Shown: piece after piece, positions 59,346 to 64,000 of the stretch
Layout of the letters: each line of letters starts with the position of its first letter
How positions within the stretch are numbered: the stretch's first letter is position 1
From: Methylobacillus caricis
GTDB lineage: Bacteria > Pseudomonadota > Gammaproteobacteria > Burkholderiales > Methylophilaceae
NCBI RefSeq assembly: GCF_020532705.1
Contig: NZ_JAJAVD010000004.1
Coordinates: 682,001-746,000, forward strand
Reading direction: 5' to 3'
Length of the DNA stretch: 64,000 nucleotides
Made by a program: the position numbers and the translations under genes
The notes under the pieces: model-generated
The model's database searches: none
Seen by the model: only the letters and a program-made list of their open reading frames with translations
What the model was told of the DNA's origin: nothing

Positions 59346-61209
59346 TGCTATTGTGAGCTTTCATTAAAGTTTGTTCGAATCGGCCTGCATCCTGGTAGCC
59401 AATGACTCTGGAATTGGGTATTTCCTGACCTTTGCCATTGAAGAAAATGATGCCGGGCGGGCCATACAGGCCAAAGCGCTTGAGTAGTGCCAGGTCGCTG
59501 GCATCGTTTTTGGTGACGTCTGCCTGTAACAAGACGATATTTTCCATGCGTGTGCGTATCTTGGGATCACTGAAAGTGAACTGCTCCATTTCCTTGCAGG
59601 CCACACACCAGTCGGCATAGAAATCCAGCATGACCAGTTTGTCTTGGTTTTGCTGTAATTGATGATCCAATTCAGCAATATCCTTGATGCGCTGAAATGG
59701 CAGGGAAGTTGTCCAGTGGTTAAAGCCACCCAAGCCTTCTAGGGGGCGCAATGGTGATTTTGCGCCCGAGGCAGCACCTACCACAAGGGTGGCACCCAGC
59801 AACAGCATGATGATGCCAATGCCTTTCCAGAACCTGGGCCAACGGCTTGCAGTTTCTGGCAAACGGTCCAGTGCCCGCATGAAAATGGCAGGCACTATCA
59901 GCAATGCCGCCCATAGCAATAGTTGCAGACTGGTGGGGATCAATGGGGAAATAATCCATACCGCTACTGCCAGCATGACGACACCAAAGAACTGTCTGAC
60001 CGCATTCATCCATGGTCCGGCCTTGGGCAGGATAGCGCCAGCAGATGCGCCTATCAGCAGTAGTGGAACTCCCATGCCGATCGAAAGGGCAAACAGGGCC
60101 GTGCCCCCCAGAACAATATCCTGAGTCTGGCCTATATATACCAATGCTCCGGCCAGTGGGGCCGCCACACAAGGGCTCATGACCAGGGCTCCAAGCACAC
60201 CCATTGCAAACACGCCGAGAAAGTGCCCAGCCTTGAATCGTTGGCTGGTATTCAACATGCGGGTTTCGAACCCCGCAGGCAATTTGATCTCATAAAAGCC
60301 GAACATGGAAAGTGCCAATAAGATAAAAATCAATGCACTTGTGCCAAGTACCCAGGCATTCTGCAAGGTGGCGCTCAGCAATTGCCCGGAAAGGCCAGCA
60401 GCCACGCCAGCAACGGTATAGCTGGCTGCCATGCCCAGTGTGTAAGCGAGAGAAAGGTTGAAACTATGCAGCCGCCCAGTTTTTTTGCTCCCGACAATAA
60501 TGGCGGACAGGATGGGGATCATGGGAAGCACGCAGGGTGTCAGAGAAAGCAGTAGCCCAAAACCGAAAAATCCCAGAATGATCAGCCAAGTGTTGCCGCT
60601 GGCAAGCAACTGGGCGGATCCATCCTGTTCCGTTGGCGAACCTATGGGAATGCCAGCGGTCGGATGTGCAGCGTCAAGTTCAAACGTCTTGTTGATTGGT
60701 GGATAGCATAGGCCTTTTTCACTGCAGCCCTGATAGGTGGCGGTGATCTTGATCCCGTGGTTTGGTTTGTCATCCGCCTGTTTGGCCAAGGCCAGCTTGA
60801 CTGAAGCGGCAAAGTCTTGGTGGAACACTTCGCTTTTTCCGAAGGTCGGGTCCTGCTTCCAGTCGCCTGAAGGCAGGGTCGGAGGCCCTATCTTGTGGTT
60901 ATCCGGCTCAATCTTGAACTTGATTTTGTCTTTGTAGAGATAGTGCCCAGGCGCAACCTGGAAGTCCGCCTGCAGGGTATCGGCATTAATAAATTCGACC
61001 GAAAGCTTGAAAGCTTGCTCTGGAGGCAGAATATTATCTTCATTGTTGCCTACGAAGACACTGCGTCCTTTATTGATAAAGTCACTGAGCTGGCTGGAGC
61101 CAGGTTGCGGAAATGCAATGGCGGGGAGCAGTCCGGCCAGCAATAGCACTGGTAGCAGAAAAAAACGGTGTAATGCCGAGATCAAGCTTTGGTTTCCTGG
61201 TGTAGCCAT
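59338..61209 (-). CDS. dsbD: Thiol:disulfide interchange protein DsbD
   Basis: This 623-residue inner-membrane electron conduit has a signal peptide and an N-terminal periplasmic domain with the redox pair in YQGCSEKGLCYPP. Eight hydrophobic helices follow, with Cys in LTPCVLPMIPI and MSPCVAAPLAGAL. The C-terminal thioredoxin domain has active site DWCVACKEME. It passes electrons from cytosolic thioredoxin to periplasmic reductases such as the TlpA-like protein encoded next. Its start overlaps the cutA 3' end by 28 nt. Confidence 0.97.
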   Translation of the reverse strand: MATPGNQSLISALHRFFLLPVLLLAGLLPAIAFPQPGSSQLSDFINKGRSVFVGNNEDNILPPEQAFKLSVEFINADTLQADFQVAPGHYLYKDKIKFKIEPDNHKIGPPTLPSGDWKQDPTFGKSEVFHQDFAASVKLALAKQADDKPNHGIKITATYQGCSEKGLCYPPINKTFELDAAHPTAGIPIGSPTEQDGSAQLLASGNTWLIILGFFGFGLLLSLTPCVLPMIPILSAIIVGSKKTGRLHSFNLSLAYTLGMAASYTVAGVAAGLSGQLLSATLQNAWVLGTSALIFILLALSMFGFYEIKLPAGFETRMLNTSQRFKAGHFLGVFAMGVLGALVMSPCVAAPLAGALVYIGQTQDIVLGGTALFALSIGMGVPLLLIGASAGAILPKAGPWMNAVRQFFGVVMLAVAVWIISPLIPTSLQLLLWAALLIVPAIFMRALDRLPETASRWPRFWKGIGIIMLLLGATLVVGAASGAKSPLRPLEGLGGFNHWTTSLPFQRIKDIAELDHQLQQNQDKLVMLDFYADWCVACKEMEQFTFSDPKIRTRMENIVLLQADVTKNDASDLALLKRFGLYGPPGIIFFNGKGQEIPNSRVIGYQDAGRFEQTLMKAHNSND

Positions 61210-61529
61210 GTGAGATAGGCTGGCAATCCGCCTGTGACTGGGACATGGATGATTTCCGGAAGTTCGTAAGGATGTAGTGCCTGGATTGCCTGTTCAACTG
61301 CTGGATAGTTGCGGGTAGTGGTTTTGATGATCAGGGGTATCTCCTGAGCATGTTCGATTTTCCCCTGCCAATGGTAGATGGAGGTGCAGGGTGCAAGCAC
61401 GTTGACGCAGGCTGCCAGCTTGTGCGTAACCAGGTGTTCTGCAATTTTTTCAGCACTTTCACGGTCTGGCAGATTGGTCAGCACCAGGAGTGTATCGGTT
61501 GCTTCTAATGATGGAGATTGAGGTTTCAT
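61182..61529 (-). CDS. cutA: Divalent-cation tolerance protein CutA
   Basis: This 115-residue trimeric CutA1-fold protein has LLVLTNLPDRESAEKIAEHLV, LAACVNVLAPCTSIYHWQGKIE and EIPLIIKTTTRNYPAVEQAIQALHPYELPEII, containing the conserved copper-ligand region. It is linked to metal tolerance, though the mechanism is unclear. The annotated ATG has no good ribosome-binding site and overlaps the divergent fxsA ATG by two bases, so a later GTG or CTG start is possible. Confidence 0.93.
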   Translation of the reverse strand: MKPQSPSLEATDTLLVLTNLPDRESAEKIAEHLVTHKLAACVNVLAPCTSIYHWQGKIEHAQEIPLIIKTTTRNYPAVEQAIQALHPYELPEIIHVPVTGGLPAYLTWLHQETKA

Positions 61530-61974
61530 GCGTTTTCTGTTCCTTTTGTTGATTTTACTCGCTTTCCCTATTGCTGAGATATGGGTGTTGATCGAGCTTG
61601 CTGCGCGTTATGGCTGGCTGGTGCTGGCTTACCTGGTGTTGGTCGGGGTGCTGGGATGGCGCTTAATACAAGATGAAAAGCTGCTGATGCTGGGCCGTAT
61701 GGCGCAAACCATCCAGGCCGGTGGCACGCCGATCAAAGCCTTGTTCGGGAGTGCAAAGAACCTGATTGCAGGTATCTTGTTGATATTGCCCGGCGTGATC
61801 AGTGATGCGATTGCGGTCATTCTGTTATTGATTCCTGCTGGTCCCAAAGTGCCTGCTGATGCTGCAAACGAGCCCGACTTCGTTTCACGTGAAACACGAC
61901 AGCAAGACGCCGGAGGTGGTACAAGCAACCATGGCGGTGATGTGATCGAAGGGGAATACCGTCGCGAAGAGTAA
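61528..61974 (+). CDS. fxsA: FxsA-family inner-membrane protein
   Basis: This 148-residue protein has helices at about 2-20 and 26-46 and a third (LIAGILLILPGVISDAIAVILLLI) with the family's GxLLxxPG motif. The cytoplasmic tail is hydrophilic and Gly/Glu-rich. In E. coli FxsA affects phage F exclusion. Its ordinary role is unknown. A parS site lies in the codons for VSRET. Confidence 0.9.
   Translation: MRFLFLLLILLAFPIAEIWVLIELAARYGWLVLAYLVLVGVLGWRLIQDEKLLMLGRMAQTIQAGGTPIKALFGSAKNLIAGILLILPGVISDAIAVILLLIPAGPKVPADAANEPDFVSRETRQQDAGGGTSNHGGDVIEGEYRREE
61881..61896. promoter_or_regulatory. parS site within fxsA
   Basis: CGTTTCACGTGAAACA matches the palindromic parS at 15 of 16 positions with an intact CACGTG core. 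It lies about 45 kb from parB and about 33 kb from the dnaA-dnaN spacer. Confidence 0.8.
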
Positions 61975-62050
61975 GCCGCAAGGGGCATGGCTACGCTATG
62001 CTAGACTATTGCCCTTTGAAATCAGTGCCTGTTTGCATTAGGAATATTTC

Positions 62051-63082
62051 ATGTCTTATCAAGTCATCATCAAGCCCAGCGACCGAGTGCTGACGGTAGA
62101 AACTGGCGATACAGTGCTGGATGCGGCTATTGATGCTGGTATCAATCTGCCGTATGGCTGTCGTAATGGCACTTGCGGAGCGTGCAAGGGGCAAGTATTG
62201 GCGGGAGATGTGAGTTATGGTGATTATTTTGAAAGCGCCTTGAGCGAGGACGAGAAGAAGACCGGCAAGGCCTTGTTCTGTTCCGCCCAGCCTTTGTCCG
62301 ATCTGGTGATTGAGTGCCGGGAAGTGGCGGGTGAGGGTATTCCTCCGCGCATCATGCCTGTGCGGGTGGAAAAACTGGAAAAACTCTCACATGACGTCAT
62401 GTGCATGACACTCAAGCTACCCAGCAATGAACGTATGCAGTTCATGGCTGGGCAATACATCGAGTTTCTGCTGAAAGATGGCAGGCGCAGGGCTTTTTCA
62501 CTGGCCAATGCGCCTTATCATGATCGGTTCCTGGAGCTGCATATGCGATTGGTGCCTGGGGGCCAGTTCACGCATTATGTATTCAGCGAGATGCAGGAAA
62601 AAACCATACTGCGGCTGGAAGGGCCGTTTGGCACTTTCTATTTGCGCGAGGATAGCGAGCGGCCATTGATTTTTGTGGCAGGCGGTACTGGCTTTGCGCC
62701 AGTCAAGGCCATCATCGAGCATGCACTGCATCATGGGGTACAGCGCAAGATGATCTTGTATTGGGGCGCGCGTACTAAAGAAGATCTTTATATGCATGCA
62801 CTGCCATTGCAATGGGAGGCAGAGCATCCGTTATTTGATTACATACCGGTCCTGTCAGACCCAGCCCCCGAGGATGGCTGGCAAGGCAGGACCGGGCTTG
62901 TGCATCATGCGGTGCTGGAAGATCATGCCGATCTTAGCGCTTATCAGGTTTATTGTTGTGGTGCCCCGCAGATGGTGGAAGTTGCACACCAGGATTTTCA
63001 AGAGCATGGCCTGCCGGAGCATGAGTTCTTCTCCGATGCTTTCACCTTCTCCAATCCTGTTGCCAAGGCGGCAACGCCTTAA
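62051..63082 (+). CDS. 2Fe-2S/FAD oxidoreductase (CDP-6-deoxy-delta-3,4-glucoseen reductase-like)
   Basis: This 343-residue flavoprotein reductase has an N-terminal plant-type 2Fe-2S ferredoxin domain (Cys37, 42 and 45 in YGCRNGTCGACKG and the fourth in ALFCSAQPL). A flavin domain (AGQYIEFLLKDGRRRAFSLANAP) and a NAD domain (FVAGGTGFAPVKAIIEH; YCCGAPQMVEVA) follow. It is commonly annotated after the ascarylose-pathway enzyme but more probably a general NAD(P)H-ferredoxin-type reductase. No deoxysugar genes are adjacent. Confidence 0.88.
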   Translation: MSYQVIIKPSDRVLTVETGDTVLDAAIDAGINLPYGCRNGTCGACKGQVLAGDVSYGDYFESALSEDEKKTGKALFCSAQPLSDLVIECREVAGEGIPPRIMPVRVEKLEKLSHDVMCMTLKLPSNERMQFMAGQYIEFLLKDGRRRAFSLANAPYHDRFLELHMRLVPGGQFTHYVFSEMQEKTILRLEGPFGTFYLREDSERPLIFVAGGTGFAPVKAIIEHALHHGVQRKMILYWGARTKEDLYMHALPLQWEAEHPLFDYIPVLSDPAPEDGWQGRTGLVHHAVLEDHADLSAYQVYCCGAPQMVEVAHQDFQEHGLPEHEFFSDAFTFSNPVAKAATP

Positions 63083-63108
63083 ACGACACGGCATTGCGCG
63101 GTTTGCCG

Positions 63109-64000
63109 TTACTTGTCTTCCTGGCAGAATTGCACGCTAAGACGGTAGTGGCGGTTGGCAGCTTCTGTTTCGCCGCGGCTCTCGAGCAAGCGAGCAAGCG
63201 TTAAATGGGTATTCGCATGGGGTTCAACACTAAGGCTGGCTTCTAGATAGCTCTGGGCCTTGCCCCACAGGTTGAGGCGTATGCACATCTTGCCTAGCGC
63301 CAGCAATAGCTTGGCATCCCCTTCATGGTGGAGTAGCCAGTGTTCCGCCTGTTGCAGTTGTTTGTGGGGGTTGGTGGTTGCACATTCGCCCAGCAGCCCA
63401 GCAAGGGTGCTATCCCAGTGCTTGGTCAGGCTCATTTCCAATATTTCGGCCGCTTGGTTGCCGGCGTTGAGCGCAATGAATGCTTCTGCTGCCATGGCAG
63501 CAATGCGGGAGTTCAGGCGATCCTCTTCCGGGACTTTTTTCCAGTAGGCCATCAGGCTATTCAGGTCGCCAGCATTGCGCTCGATCAGGTGTTGATGAGC
63601 CTGATGACGAATTTCGCGCGCTTGCCAGGACTCCATGCCGTCACGCTTTTCCAGATGCTGCAGAATGATCAGGACTTGCTCCCAGTTGTTCAAGCGCAGC
63701 TGGACCTTTAGTTCCAGGCGCAAGGCGGGGGCGAACTTGGGCTCAATTTTTTCTATTTTGTTCAATACGTTCAGGGCCTGGCTGTATTGCCTGTCATCCA
63801 GCAGCAGTTCGGCATTGAGCAGCAGCCGTGCCACGGCTGCATCTGGCGCCAGTCTTTCTGCCTCTGCCAGATAGTAGTCGCGTTGGCCTTTCTGCTTGAG
63901 CTTGTGTGATGCGCGGGCTGCAATCAGCGCAGTCAGGCTGGCATCCTCGCCCAGGTCCAGTGCTTTTGAGGCTGCTTTCTGTGCCGCCTGGTAACGACCT
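63109..64000 (-). CDS. hemY: HemY-type TPR membrane protein, 5' end outside window
   Basis: The minus-strand frame is open from the window edge to TAA at 63109, giving 296 codons of the C-terminal part. Helical TPR-like repeats are evident (ALDLGEDASLTALIAARASHKL, YLAEAERLAPDAAVARLLLNAELLLDDRQ, WGKAQSYLEASLSVEPHANTHLTLARLLESRGE). The pattern and length agree with HemY proteins encoded after hemC-hemD-hemX, whose N-terminal membrane helices would lie beyond the window. The exact role in heme synthesis is unresolved. Confidence 0.82.
   Translation of the reverse strand, partial: GRYQAAQKAASKALDLGEDASLTALIAARASHKLKQKGQRDYYLAEAERLAPDAAVARLLLNAELLLDDRQYSQALNVLNKIEKIEPKFAPALRLELKVQLRLNNWEQVLIILQHLEKRDGMESWQAREIRHQAHQHLIERNAGDLNSLMAYWKKVPEEDRLNSRIAAMAAEAFIALNAGNQAAEILEMSLTKHWDSTLAGLLGECATTNPHKQLQQAEHWLLHHEGDAKLLLALGKMCIRLNLWGKAQSYLEASLSVEPHANTHLTLARLLESRGETEAANRHYRLSVQFCQEDK

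Overview
The window looks like part of a betaproteobacterial chromosome around the replication origin, most likely from the methylotroph family Methylophilaceae; the genus cannot be settled from sequence alone. The reasons are the block rpmH-rnpA-yidD-yidC-mnmE / mnmG-rsmG-parA-parB-atpIBEFHAGDC-glmU-glmS next to dnaA-dnaN-gyrB, the 23-residue PQQ precursor PqqA (PQQ is the cofactor of methanol dehydrogenases), a PEP-CTERM protein, malate:quinone oxidoreductase and the aroQ-accB-accC-prmA operon. Base composition is moderate. I saw no prophage, insertion sequence, CRISPR array or rRNA operon.

Layout. 1-4250 carries signalling genes on the minus strand: a truncated multi-PAS diguanylate cyclase and an OmpR/EnvZ-type two-component pair. 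4250-6495 is an accessory strip. It holds a Fur-box-like site, a copper cassette (cysteine-rich four-helix-bundle copper protein plus CopZ chaperone) behind a promoter with a MerR-type 19-bp spacer, a decayed fragment of a second copy of the sensor kinase, a small membrane protein and short repeats. 6496-21100 is a nearly unbroken minus-strand housekeeping block: glmS, glmU, the F1Fo ATP synthase operon, parB, parA, rsmG and mnmG. Two exact parS sites in inverted orientation lie just upstream of mnmG, next to a PEP-CTERM choice-of-anchor A gene. 22500-31750 is the origin block: mnmE, yidC, yidD, rnpA and rpmH leftward, dnaA, dnaN and gyrB rightward, with DnaA boxes, a candidate oriC between dnaA and dnaN, and a further parS between dnaN and gyrB.

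32000-37850 is a three-gene phosphorelay with ATGA overlaps (Cache-PAS histidine kinase, single-domain receiver, receiver-PAS-GGDEF-EAL protein). 37970-54130 is mixed accessory DNA. It includes a secreted family 2 glycosidase, SRPBCC, DUF2798, BON and DUF3096 small proteins, LysR, DinB, tRNA-Glu, a serine hydrolase, mqo, msrB, a GNAT acetyltransferase, HU, a YbdG-like MscS channel, an HPP-CBS protein and OxyR. Between them lie several very small genes (23-48 codons), some with their own Shine-Dalgarno and terminator: two paralogous 32- and 25-residue peptides, a 24-residue hydrophobic peptide, DUF3096 and an orphan pqqA. 54490-64000 is core again: DUF3426, prmA, accC, accB, aroQ, tlpA, dsbD and cutA leftward, fxsA and a 2Fe-2S flavin reductase rightward, and the 3' end of a hemY-type gene.

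How it fits together. ParA, ParB and the scattered parS sites form a chromosome segregation system around the origin. The ATP synthase, Mqo and PqqA point to respiratory growth on C1 compounds. OxyR, MsrB, DsbD and TlpA cover redox stress, and the copper cassette and CutA suggest metal handling. The items most worth a second look are the paralogous micro-proteins, the orphan pqqA, the parS distribution (including a site inside fxsA), the copper promoter architecture, the Fur box and the sensor-kinase relic.
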